Below are positions 1-6,072 of a stretch of DNA of 8,522 bases, piece by piece; position 1 is the first letter of the stretch, and each line of letters opens with the position of its first letter. The stretch comes from Candidatus Competibacteraceae bacterium. GTDB lineage: Bacteria; Pseudomonadota; Gammaproteobacteria; Competibacterales; Competibacteraceae. Below the pieces are notes generated by a model. The model searched no databases. It worked only from the letters and a program-made list of their open reading frames with translations, and was not told the origin of the DNA. The translations under genes and the position numbers were made by a program. Location of the stretch: NCBI GenBank assembly GCA_020445045.1, contig JAGRHI010000002.1, positions 435-8,956 of the forward strand, read 5' to 3'.

Positions 1-554
1 TGGTCGAGAAAAATCGGATCATCGACGGGTCACGGGTCGCGCCGGGCGACGTGTTACTGGGACTGGCCTCCTCCGGGCCGCATTCCAACGGCTATTCGCT
101 GATCCGCAAGATCCTGGCGGTCGGCGGCGCGAAGCTGGATCGGCCATTCGAAGATCGCACGCTGGGCGATGCCTTGCTGGCCCCGACCCGGATCTACGTC
201 AAACCGGTGCTGCAACTGCTGGCGCAGGTCGAAATTCGCGCTATCGCCCACATCACCGGCGGCGGCCTGACCGAAAATCTGCCGCGCGTTCTCCCGCCCC
301 GTACCAAGGCAATCATCGACACCGCCAGTTGGCCACGACCGGCCATTTTCCAGTGGTTGCAACAACAGGGCGGCGTGGCCGAAGCGGAAATGTGGCGTAC
401 CTTCAATTGTGGGGTGGGCATGGTGCTCGGCGTCGCGGCGGAAGACGCGGAGCGGGCGCAAACGATCCTGCGCAATGCCGGCGAAACGGTCTGGACGCTG
501 GGCCGGATCGCCGGCGGCGCGCAAGATGAACCATTCGTGGAGTTTCAAGCGTGA
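1..554 (+). CDS. purM: PurM, phosphoribosylformylglycinamidine cyclo-ligase (AIR synthetase), 3' part
   Basis: This is the C-terminal 183 residues of AIR synthetase, which closes FGAM to aminoimidazole ribotide with ATP in cytoplasmic purine synthesis. The reading frame is open from base 3, so the gene enters from the left; by comparison with the roughly 345-residue E. coli enzyme, about 160 N-terminal residues are missing. Diagnostic stretches are IIDGS and SSGPHSNGYSLIRK near the start of the fragment, LLAPTRIYVK, the glycine-rich AHITGGGLTENLPR segment and RTFNCGVGM near the end; all follow the PurM C-terminal domain closely. The stop TGA (552-554) overlaps the purN start as GTGA, indicating one transcript and coupled translation. 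A GTG codon at 51 lies inside the conserved domain and is not the true start. The family call is near certain. Confidence 0.96.
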   Translation, partial: VEKNRIIDGSRVAPGDVLLGLASSGPHSNGYSLIRKILAVGGAKLDRPFEDRTLGDALLAPTRIYVKPVLQLLAQVEIRAIAHITGGGLTENLPRVLPPRTKAIIDTASWPRPAIFQWLQQQGGVAEAEMWRTFNCGVGMVLGVAAEDAERAQTILRNAGETVWTLGRIAGGAQDEPFVEFQA

Positions 555-1219
555 GCGCCATTCAAAAAATCCGGCTGGTGGTGCTGATCTCGGGGCGAGG
601 CAGCAATTTACAGGCGATTCTGGATCAGGCCGTCAGCGGAGAATTACCGGTCGAGGTGGTGGCCGTCGTCAGTAACCGGCCCGGCGTTCACGGCCTGGAA
701 CGGGCACGGCAAGCCGGCGTTCCCGCGCTGGAACTGGACCATCAGCGTTTCGCCGACCGGCCGGCGTTCGAGGCGGCCTTGATCGAAACGATCGACCGTC
801 ACCGACCGGATTTGGTGGTGCTGGCAGGCTTCATGCGGGTACTGACCGCCGGTTTCACTGAACACTATCGGGGACGGCTACTCAATATCCATCCCTCGCT
901 GCTGCCCAAGTTTCGTGGCCTGCACACTCATGAACGAGCCATCGCGGCCGGCGAAACCGAACATGGGGCCAGCATCCACTTCGTCACCGCCGAACTGGAC
1001 GGCGGGCCGGTCATCGTGCAGGCGCGGGTTCCGGTGCTGCCAGGCGACGATCCCGATGCGCTGGCGGCGCGGGTGTTGGAACAGGAGCATCGCCTCTATC
1101 CGCTGGCGATTCGCTGGTTCGCGGAACAACGGCTGCGCCTGGAAGACGAGCAGGTATGGTTCGACGGCCAACCGCTAGCCGCACCGTTGCGGCTGGAGGA
1201 AACACCACTCAGCCGATGA
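551..1219 (+). CDS. purN: PurN, phosphoribosylglycinamide formyltransferase (10-formyl-THF dependent)
   Basis: This 222-residue cytoplasmic enzyme transfers a formyl group from 10-formyltetrahydrofolate to GAR, giving FGAR in purine synthesis. The N-terminal phosphate-binding loop SGRGSNL lies at residues 14-20. The catalytic trio known from E. coli PurN (Asn, His, Asp) is present as N112 and H114 in LLNIHPSLLPKF and D150 in ELDGGPV. Length is slightly above the 212 residues of E. coli because of a short, variable tail after about residue 190. The GTG start at 551 overlaps the purM stop by four bases and is the only start that keeps the whole formyltransferase domain. The 3' end overlaps the tail of the convergent Uma2 gene by 11 bases, so no separate terminator fits between them. 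Confidence 0.96.
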   Translation: MSAIQKIRLVVLISGRGSNLQAILDQAVSGELPVEVVAVVSNRPGVHGLERARQAGVPALELDHQRFADRPAFEAALIETIDRHRPDLVVLAGFMRVLTAGFTEHYRGRLLNIHPSLLPKFRGLHTHERAIAAGETEHGASIHFVTAELDGGPVIVQARVPVLPGDDPDALAARVLEQEHRLYPLAIRWFAEQRLRLEDEQVWFDGQPLAAPLRLEETPLSR

Positions 1220-1820
1220 ACAACTCATCCAGGCGGATTTCCGCCGTTGGCAACAAAGCGGGCACCAGCACGCCTTCCCGTAGCTGTAGCCGAGTTTGAT
1301 AAACACCGCGCTCCGGTTGCGGATCGCGATGGATTTCGACATGACGGCGACGCGGCCCCATCACCAGCCAAACTTCGGGGATACCGCGCCGGGCGTAGAG
1401 CGGCACCTTGGTCTTGCGGTCGAATTCCGCCGTGCTGTCGGAGACTTCAACAAGCAGCAGTACATCTTGGGCGCGAGGATGTTCGTTCAGATAATAATCC
1501 GAACGCGGGCGCAGCAGGACCAGATCGGGCTGAGGTTCGGAATGATCGTCCAGCACAACGGGACTTTGCACCCGAACTATTGCCTGTTTGCCAACAGCGT
1601 ACACCAATAAGCCTGTCAGGATATCCACGGTTCCCGCGTGAAAACTGCCGATTGGCGCCATCTCGAACAACTCCCCCTCGATCAATTCCAGTCGCGCTTC
1701 GGGATCGAGGAAACCGGTCTCTCCCATTCGGTGAAAATCGGCCACGCTCCAGAGATGCCGAACGGGGCTGGTCCTGGCGGTGGGCTGACTTGTTGGTGAC
1801 AACGACGCGGACGCGGACAT
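1209..1820 (-). CDS. Uma2 family (DUF820) putative PD-(D/E)XK endonuclease
   Basis: This 203-residue protein carries the Uma2 signature: WSVADFHRM and RLELIEGEL near residues 24-51, QPDLVLL at about 97-103, LLVEVSDST at about 122-130, then a Lys-containing helix DRKTKVPLYARRG and the EVWLV strand up to about residue 153. The predicted nuclease triad of the fold would be D99, E125 and K138. Uma2 proteins are widespread, often multicopy, and have no well-established physiological role; nuclease activity is inferred from fold. The Ser/Thr-rich first 20 residues look unstructured. I chose the ATG at 1820 because GAGGAG lies six bases upstream. A GTG at 1850, overlapping the dcd stop as GTGA, would add ten residues and is a real alternative. 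The gene follows dcd and probably shares its transcript. Confidence 0.88.
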   Translation of the reverse strand: MSASASLSPTSQPTARTSPVRHLWSVADFHRMGETGFLDPEARLELIEGELFEMAPIGSFHAGTVDILTGLLVYAVGKQAIVRVQSPVVLDDHSEPQPDLVLLRPRSDYYLNEHPRAQDVLLLVEVSDSTAEFDRKTKVPLYARRGIPEVWLVMGPRRRHVEIHRDPQPERGVYQTRLQLREGVLVPALLPTAEIRLDELFIG

Positions 1821-1826
1821 CACTTT

Positions 1827-1832
1827 CTCCTC
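1827..1832 (-). promoter_or_regulatory. Shine-Dalgarno favouring the internal ATG of the Uma2 gene
   Basis: On the minus strand GAGGAG stands six bases before the ATG at 1820. The competing GTG at 1850 has only a GGGG run two bases away, which is too close for good initiation. This favours the shorter protein, although coupling through the GTGA overlap with dcd could still use the longer start. Confidence 0.55.
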
Positions 1833-1846
1833 GATCGACGATTCGT

Positions 1847-2449
1847 TCACGACCCCTTGTCGAGCGGCTCGTCATCGCCGATCCGGCTCGGAGTCGGGCC
1901 ACTCTGCCGCTTGTACTTGGCATCCTGCCGCTTGTGGTAGGGGCGCATGGCGGGACCGGTCAGGGTCTCGAAGCTGATGGCGCAGATCGCCATGCCGGGT
2001 CGCAACGCCAGTGGCAGCTTGCCGCTATTGAAGCACTCCAGCACGATGGCGCCGCTCCAGCCGGGATCGATGCGGTGGGCGGTGACATGCACCATCAATC
2101 CCAACCGGGCCAGACTGGAGCGACCATCCAGCCAGCCGACCAGATCGTCCGGCACGGTAATGGTCTCGACGGTGGCCGCCAGCGCCAACTCGCCGGGATG
2201 GATGAAAAACGCGCCATCCGCGCCGATCCGGATTTCCTTGCCCATGATCTGGTTGATGGCGTGATCGACTTCCTCCCGCGGCCCGCTGAGGTCGATATGC
2301 GACGCGGCGTGATCGTTGAACACCCGGAACCGGCTACCCAGATGCAGATCCACGCTGACTCCGTTGATCCGGCCGGACGAGGGGCGCGGCTCGATACGGA
2401 TCTTTCCCTCGTCCAGACAACGTTCGATATCGCGGTCGCACAGCCGCAT
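1847..2449 (-). CDS. dcd: dCTP deaminase
   Basis: This 200-residue enzyme deaminates dCTP to dUTP, the main route to dUMP and so to dTTP in enterobacteria-like species; it acts as a cytoplasmic homotrimer. The sequence follows E. coli Dcd nearly without gaps: MRLCDRDIE at the N-terminus, HPGELAL near residue 84, GWLDGRSSLARLG at 105-117, HVTAHRIDPGWSG at 121-133 and NSGKLPLALRPGM at 141-153. The catalytic glutamate is E138 and the active-site S111 and R115 are present at the E. coli numbering. It lacks the features of the bifunctional dCTP deaminase/dUTPase of archaea. The extra residues relative to E. coli (193) are a charged C-terminal tail. It starts 11 bases after the mrp stop and ends in a GTGA overlap with a possible Uma2 start, so it is central in a three-gene operon. 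Confidence 0.97.
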   Translation of the reverse strand: MRLCDRDIERCLDEGKIRIEPRPSSGRINGVSVDLHLGSRFRVFNDHAASHIDLSGPREEVDHAINQIMGKEIRIGADGAFFIHPGELALAATVETITVPDDLVGWLDGRSSLARLGLMVHVTAHRIDPGWSGAIVLECFNSGKLPLALRPGMAICAISFETLTGPAMRPYHKRQDAKYKRQSGPTPSRIGDDEPLDKGS

Positions 2450-2458
2450 GGAGCGAAA

Positions 2459-2463
2459 CCTCA
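2459..2463 (-). promoter_or_regulatory. dcd ribosome binding site fused to the mrp stop codon
   Basis: The minus strand reads TGAGG nine bases before the dcd ATG. The TGA of this motif is the mrp stop codon itself, so ribosomes finishing mrp sit on the dcd Shine-Dalgarno. This supports coupled translation of mrp and dcd. Confidence 0.6.
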
Positions 2464-3549
2464 GGTGTTTTGAATCACGATGTTGGGGAACTTGTGACTG
2501 TAGTTCCTGGCTTGCAACGACAGTCGGGCGGCGGCGCGGCGGGCGATCTCCCGATACAGGCCAGCGATGCGGCTGTCCGGCTCCGCCACCACCGTGGGCC
2601 GGCCACCATCGGTTTCCTCACGGATGCGAATATCCAACGGCAAGGACCCCAGAAAGGGCACCTCGTATTCTTCCGCCATCCGCTGGCCGCCACCCGCGCC
2701 GAAGATGTGTTCCTCGTGACCGCATTGCGAACAGATGTGAATGCTCATGTTCTCGACGACACCCAATACCGGCACCTCCACTTTCTCGAACATCTTCAGT
2801 CCTTTGCGAGCGTCCAGCAAGGCGATGTCCTGCGGCGTGGTGACAATGATCGCGCCGCTGACCGGCACTTTCTGCGACAGGGTCAACTGCGTGTCGCCGG
2901 TGCCCGGCGGCAGGTCGATGATCAGATAATCGAGATCGTGCCAGCGAGTATCGCGTAGCAATTGTTCGAGGGTCTGGGTCACCATCGGCCCGCGCCAAAC
3001 CATCGGCGTGTCTTCCTCAATCAGATAGCCGATCGACATGGACTGCACGTTGTAGCTGACGATTGGATTCAGCGTCTTGCCGTCCGGCGATTCCGGCTGT
3101 TGGCGCGCGCCCAGCATGCGCGGCTGACTGGGACCGTAGATGTCGGCGTCCAGCAAGCCGACCCGTGCCCCTTCGACGCTGAGCGCCAGCGCCAGATTGA
3201 CCGCCGTGGTGGATTTGCCGACCCCACCCTTGCCGGAGGCCACGGCGATGATGTTGCGCACGCCCGGCATCGGTTTCAGCCCCTTTTGCACCTCGTGGGC
3301 GATCACCTTGCACTCTACCCGAACCACCGCCTCGCCGGCACCCAGCGCCGCGAGCCGCTCGCGCAGGGCCGCGACCAACGCATCCCGATAGCCCGCCGCC
3401 GGGAATCCCAGTTCCACATCGATCTCGACGCGATCAGCTCCGATTTGGATGTTCTTGATGCATTTGGCGGTCACCAGATCCTGTTCGAGATACGGGTCCA
3501 CATAACCTGTGAGGGCGGTTTCCACATCGGCGCGCGATACAGCGGTCAT
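2461..3549 (-). CDS. apbC: Mrp/ApbC (NBP35 type) iron-sulfur cluster carrier ATPase
   Basis: This 362-residue cytoplasmic P-loop ATPase binds and delivers Fe-S clusters; E. coli Mrp (369 residues) and Salmonella ApbC are the reference members. Residues about 5-80 form the MIP18/DUF59-type domain. The deviant Walker A motif SGKGGVGKST is at 105-114, followed by LLDADIYGPSQPRMLG (from 132) and the DLPPGTGDTQLT region (from 212). The CxxC pair that holds the bridging cluster in the dimer is C273 and C276 (CSQC). The ATG at 3549 is chosen because the DUF59 domain starts right after it and AGGAG lies 11 bases upstream. The frame stays open to 3705, but that extension is unlike the family and crosses a hairpin and the end of the preceding gene. 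It leads dcd and Uma2; mrp next to metG, here separated by one small gene, is a known gammaproteobacterial arrangement. Confidence 0.96.
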   Translation of the reverse strand: MTAVSRADVETALTGYVDPYLEQDLVTAKCIKNIQIGADRVEIDVELGFPAAGYRDALVAALRERLAALGAGEAVVRVECKVIAHEVQKGLKPMPGVRNIIAVASGKGGVGKSTTAVNLALALSVEGARVGLLDADIYGPSQPRMLGARQQPESPDGKTLNPIVSYNVQSMSIGYLIEEDTPMVWRGPMVTQTLEQLLRDTRWHDLDYLIIDLPPGTGDTQLTLSQKVPVSGAIIVTTPQDIALLDARKGLKMFEKVEVPVLGVVENMSIHICSQCGHEEHIFGAGGGQRMAEEYEVPFLGSLPLDIRIREETDGGRPTVVAEPDSRIAGLYREIARRAAARLSLQARNYSHKFPNIVIQNT

Positions 3550-3590
3550 AAGCAAAGTTTCTCCTGGGAATAGGTTCGATTCAATATCGG

Positions 3591-3617
3591 AAAATCGGGC
3601 GCTTCGGTTCGCGCCCG
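3591..3617 (-). terminator. Putative intrinsic terminator or attenuator between the small secreted-protein gene and mrp
   Basis: On the minus strand a perfect 7-bp GC stem (arms 3611-3617 and 3596-3602, CGGGCGC / GCGCCCG) encloses an 8-base loop and is followed by ATTTT (3595-3591). It begins nine bases after the stop of the upstream gene. The U-run is short, so termination may be partial. If it is functional, mrp needs its own promoter or readthrough. Confidence 0.55.
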
Positions 3618-3626
3618 GCACTGCGT

Positions 3627-3923
3627 TCAATAGCCGACCAAGCACTTCTGTCGGGCCACTTCCAACTTGAGGCGGGCGTCCGCCTTCAGGGCCGCGAACA
3701 CGCATTGCCAGTACGAGGGCTGGTAATTATCCGCCATTCCCTGGCAATCGACCTGATTCAAGGCTTGCGGCGATTCGCCATGCTGTTGGGCCAGAGATAC
3801 CGCTTGCTGGCAAAAATTCGCGCTCCAAATTTCCTCCGCCAGCGCCCCCTGGGGGTGGGCTGGACCTGCGATCATCAGTCCCGCAACCGCCACGATCCCG
3901 CTGAAAGCCAAGTTGATTCGCAT
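3627..3923 (-). CDS. Small secreted four-cysteine protein of unknown function
   Basis: This 98-residue protein is not one I recognise. It opens with a clear Sec signal peptide: MRINLAF, then a hydrophobic stretch (about residues 8-20), with a plausible signal peptidase I site after A29 (ALA-EE). The predicted mature part is about 69 residues, soluble, rich in Gln and Ala, with four cysteines (C38, C60, C74, C94) that could form two disulfides in the periplasm. No CxxC or haem motif is present. The ATG at 3923 is set by GAGGAGGT four bases upstream. The frame stays open to 4073, but that extension would put the signal peptide inside the protein and overlap metG. It is divergent from metG and sits 77 bases before mrp, separated by a terminator-like hairpin, so a shared function with mrp is uncertain. 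A role as a small periplasmic stress or binding protein is only a guess. Confidence 0.82.
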   Translation of the reverse strand: MRINLAFSGIVAVAGLMIAGPAHPQGALAEEIWSANFCQQAVSLAQQHGESPQALNQVDCQGMADNYQPSYWQCVFAALKADARLKLEVARQKCLVGY

Positions 3924-3927
3924 AAAT

Positions 3928-3935
3928 ACCTCCTC
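3928..3935 (-). promoter_or_regulatory. Strong Shine-Dalgarno fixing the start of the small secreted protein
   Basis: GAGGAGGT on the minus strand, four bases before the ATG at 3923, is nearly a full match to the anti-Shine-Dalgarno sequence and the strongest in the window. It rules out the longer in-frame start at 4073 and implies efficient translation. Confidence 0.75.
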
Positions 3936-3950
3936 ATTTCCGCCCAAGCT

Positions 3951-3990
3951 CGCATGGCGGACACTCCGCTCGGCGGATGACAGCCATGCG
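3951..3990. repeat. Nested inverted repeat in the divergent promoter region
   Basis: Outer arms CGCATGGC (3951-3958) and GCCATGCG (3983-3990) are perfect 8-bp complements. Between them lies a second small hairpin, TCCGC (3965-3969) and GCGGA (3973-3977) with a 3-base loop. The element lies 28 bases upstream of the small secreted-protein start and 52 bases upstream of metG. It could be a leader RNA structure of the minus-strand gene or a dyad operator for either gene; the sequence does not decide. Confidence 0.5.
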
Positions 3991-4006
3991 GCAATACTGC
4001 TAACGT
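3977..4006 (+). promoter_or_regulatory. Weak candidate sigma-70 promoter for metG
   Basis: ATGACA (3977-3982) matches five of six bases of a -35 box. TAACGT (4001-4006), 18 bases further on, is a poor -10 match. Transcription would start near 4013, leaving a leader of about 30 bases. The -35 box overlaps the inner part of the nested inverted repeat. No clear Shine-Dalgarno precedes the metG ATG, so translation signals here are also weak. Confidence 0.25.
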
Positions 4007-4041
4007 AGCGACCTTTCCGAGCGACCGCAACGATCCCGACC

Positions 4042-6072
4042 ATGAGCGACCAAACCCGCCGCATCCTCGTCACCAGCGCCCTGCCCTACGCCAACGGCCC
4101 GATCCATATCGGCCACCTGGTCGAGTACATTCAAACCGATATCTGGGTCCGCTTCCAGAAACTGCGCGGCCATGAATGCTACTACCTTTGCGCCGACGAC
4201 GCCCACGGTACGCCGATCATGTTGCGCGCCGAACAGGATGGCGTGACCCCGGAACAACTGATCGAGCGGATCTGGCGCGAGCATCACGCCGATTTCACCG
4301 ATTTCCTGATCGAGTTCGACAACTACTACTCCACGCATTCACCGGAATGCCGTCATTACGCCGAACTGATCTATCAGCGGCTGAACGAAGCCGGCCACAT
4401 TAGCCGCCGGGTCATCACCCAGGCCTTCGACCCGGAAAAGCAGATGTTCCTGCCGGACCGCTTCATCAAGGGCGAATGCCCGCGCTGCGGCACACCGGAC
4501 CAGTACGGCGACAGTTGCGAGAACTGCGGCGCCACCTATGCCCCCACCGACCTGAAAAACCCGCGCTCGGTCCTGTCCGGCGCGACGCCGATCACCAAGG
4601 AATCGCTGCATTTCTTTTTCAAGCTGGCCGATTTCGAAACCATGCTGAAGGATTGGATCGCCAGCGGGCCGATCCAATCGCAGATGATCAACAAGCTCAA
4701 CGAATGGTTCACCGCCGGCTTGCAGGAATGGGACATCTCCCGCGACGCGCCGTATTGGGGCTTCGAAATCCCCGACGCGCCCGGCAAGTATTTCTACGTC
4801 TGGCTGGATGCGCCGATCGGCTACATGGCCAGCTTCCAGAACTTCTGCGACCGCGTCGGCCTCGACTTCGACGATTTCTGGGGGCCGGACAGCGATGCCG
4901 AGGTCCATCATTTCATCGGCAAGGATATCGCTTATTTCCACATTCTGTTCTGGCCGGCGGAGCTGACCGGCGCCGGCTTCCGCAAGCCGACCGCCGTGCA
5001 TTGCCACGGTTTTCTGACCGTGGACGGCCAGAAGATGTCGAAGTCGCGCGGCACCTTCATCAAGGCCCGCACCTATCTCAACCATCTGCGGCCGGAGTAT
5101 CTGCGCTACTACTTCGCCACCAAGCTGAGCGACGGCGTCGACGATCTCGATCTCAACTTCGAGGACTTCCTGCATCGGGTCAACAGCGATCTGGTCGGCA
5201 AGCTGGTCAATATCGCCAGCCGCGGCGCCGGCTTCATCACCCGCCGCTTCGGCGGCCAACTGGCCGACCGTCTCGCCGAGCCGGAACTGTACGCCGAATT
5301 CGTCGCCGCCGGCGAATCCATCGCCCAGGCATACGAAAAGCGGGAATTCGGCCGGGCCATGCGCGAGATCATGGCGCTGGCCGACCGCGCCAACCAGTAC
5401 ATCGACGAGAAGAAACCCTGGACGCTGGCCAAACAGCCCGGCGCCGAAGCCGACGTGCAGGCCGTTTGCAGCCTGGGCTTGAACCTGTTCCGGGTGCTGA
5501 CGCTGTATCTCAAGCCGGTGCTGCCCGACCTAGCAACGCAGGTCGAACAGTTCCTGCAAATCCCGCCGCTGCGCTGGAGCGATGTCGATCAGCCGCTGCT
5601 CGGCCATGCCATCGCCGAGTTCAAGCCGCTGATGCAACGCGTGGATATGGCGCGGATCGAGGCGATCATCGAGGAATCCAAGGAAGACGCCCCAGGCGCT
5701 GAAGAAACGCCCGCGCCGAATGGGCCGCTGACCGACGATCCGATCAGCCCCACCATCACCATCGAGGATTTCGCCAAGGTGGATTTGCGGGTGGCGCGGA
5801 TCGTCAAGGCCGAGGCGGTGGCGGGGGCCGACAAGCTGCTACGGCTGGAACTGGACCTCGGCGGCGAAACCCGGCAAGTCTTCGCCGGCATCAAATCCGC
5901 CTACCCGCCGGAGGTGTTGCAAGGCCGGCTGACCGTGCTGGTCGCCAACCTCGCCCCGCGCAAGATGCGTTTCGGCGTTTCCGAGGGCATGGTGCTGGCG
6001 GCCGGCGGTGGGGGTGGCATCTACCTGCTCGGCCCGGATACCGGCGCGGAGCCGGGAATGCGGGTCAAATGA
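4042..6072 (+). CDS. metG: Methionyl-tRNA synthetase (MetG, type with C-terminal tRNA-binding domain)
   Basis: This 676-residue class I synthetase (E. coli 677) charges tRNA-Met, including the initiator, with methionine in the cytoplasm. The Rossmann catalytic domain carries HIGH at residues 22-25 and KMSKS at 331-335, one position from E. coli numbering. A zinc knuckle with all four ligands (C146, C149, C159, C162; CPRC...CENC) sits in the connective peptide. The helical anticodon-binding domain spans roughly 390-550, followed by an acidic, Pro/Ala-rich linker. The C-terminal OB-fold (EMAPII-like tRNA-binding, about 574-676) includes KVDLRVARIV and ADKLLRLELDLG and is the dimerising module of MetG. 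All key motifs are intact. The ATG at 4042 is the natural start, just before RRILVTSALPYANG. The gene appears monocistronic, divergent from the small secreted-protein gene. Its TGA directly abuts the stop of the convergent sugar transferase. Confidence 0.98.
   Translation: MSDQTRRILVTSALPYANGPIHIGHLVEYIQTDIWVRFQKLRGHECYYLCADDAHGTPIMLRAEQDGVTPEQLIERIWREHHADFTDFLIEFDNYYSTHSPECRHYAELIYQRLNEAGHISRRVITQAFDPEKQMFLPDRFIKGECPRCGTPDQYGDSCENCGATYAPTDLKNPRSVLSGATPITKESLHFFFKLADFETMLKDWIASGPIQSQMINKLNEWFTAGLQEWDISRDAPYWGFEIPDAPGKYFYVWLDAPIGYMASFQNFCDRVGLDFDDFWGPDSDAEVHHFIGKDIAYFHILFWPAELTGAGFRKPTAVHCHGFLTVDGQKMSKSRGTFIKARTYLNHLRPEYLRYYFATKLSDGVDDLDLNFEDFLHRVNSDLVGKLVNIASRGAGFITRRFGGQLADRLAEPELYAEFVAAGESIAQAYEKREFGRAMREIMALADRANQYIDEKKPWTLAKQPGAEADVQAVCSLGLNLFRVLTLYLKPVLPDLATQVEQFLQIPPLRWSDVDQPLLGHAIAEFKPLMQRVDMARIEAIIEESKEDAPGAEETPAPNGPLTDDPISPTITIEDFAKVDLRVARIVKAEAVAGADKLLRLELDLGGETRQVFAGIKSAYPPEVLQGRLTVLVANLAPRKMRFGVSEGMVLAAGGGGGIYLLGPDTGAEPGMRVK

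Noticed and set aside
1247..2473. A 408-codon open frame on the plus strand
   Set aside because: It lies antisense to Uma2 and dcd, both of which have clear family motifs; its translation is low-complexity Arg/Pro/Ala-rich and resembles nothing.
3550..3705. A 52-residue N-terminal extension of Mrp
   Set aside because: It would run through the hairpin and into the preceding gene; the DUF59 domain starts directly after the ATG at 3549, which has an AGGAG upstream.
3924..4073. A 50-residue N-terminal extension of the small secreted protein
   Set aside because: It would bury the signal peptide and overlap the metG start; the ATG at 3923 has a near-perfect Shine-Dalgarno.
4339..5259. A 306-codon open frame on the minus strand opposite metG
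   Set aside because: It mirrors the metG codons, has no ribosome site of note and no domain.
4476..5702. A 408-codon open frame on the plus strand inside metG
   Set aside because: It is an Arg-rich shadow in another frame of metG, caused by high GC at third positions.
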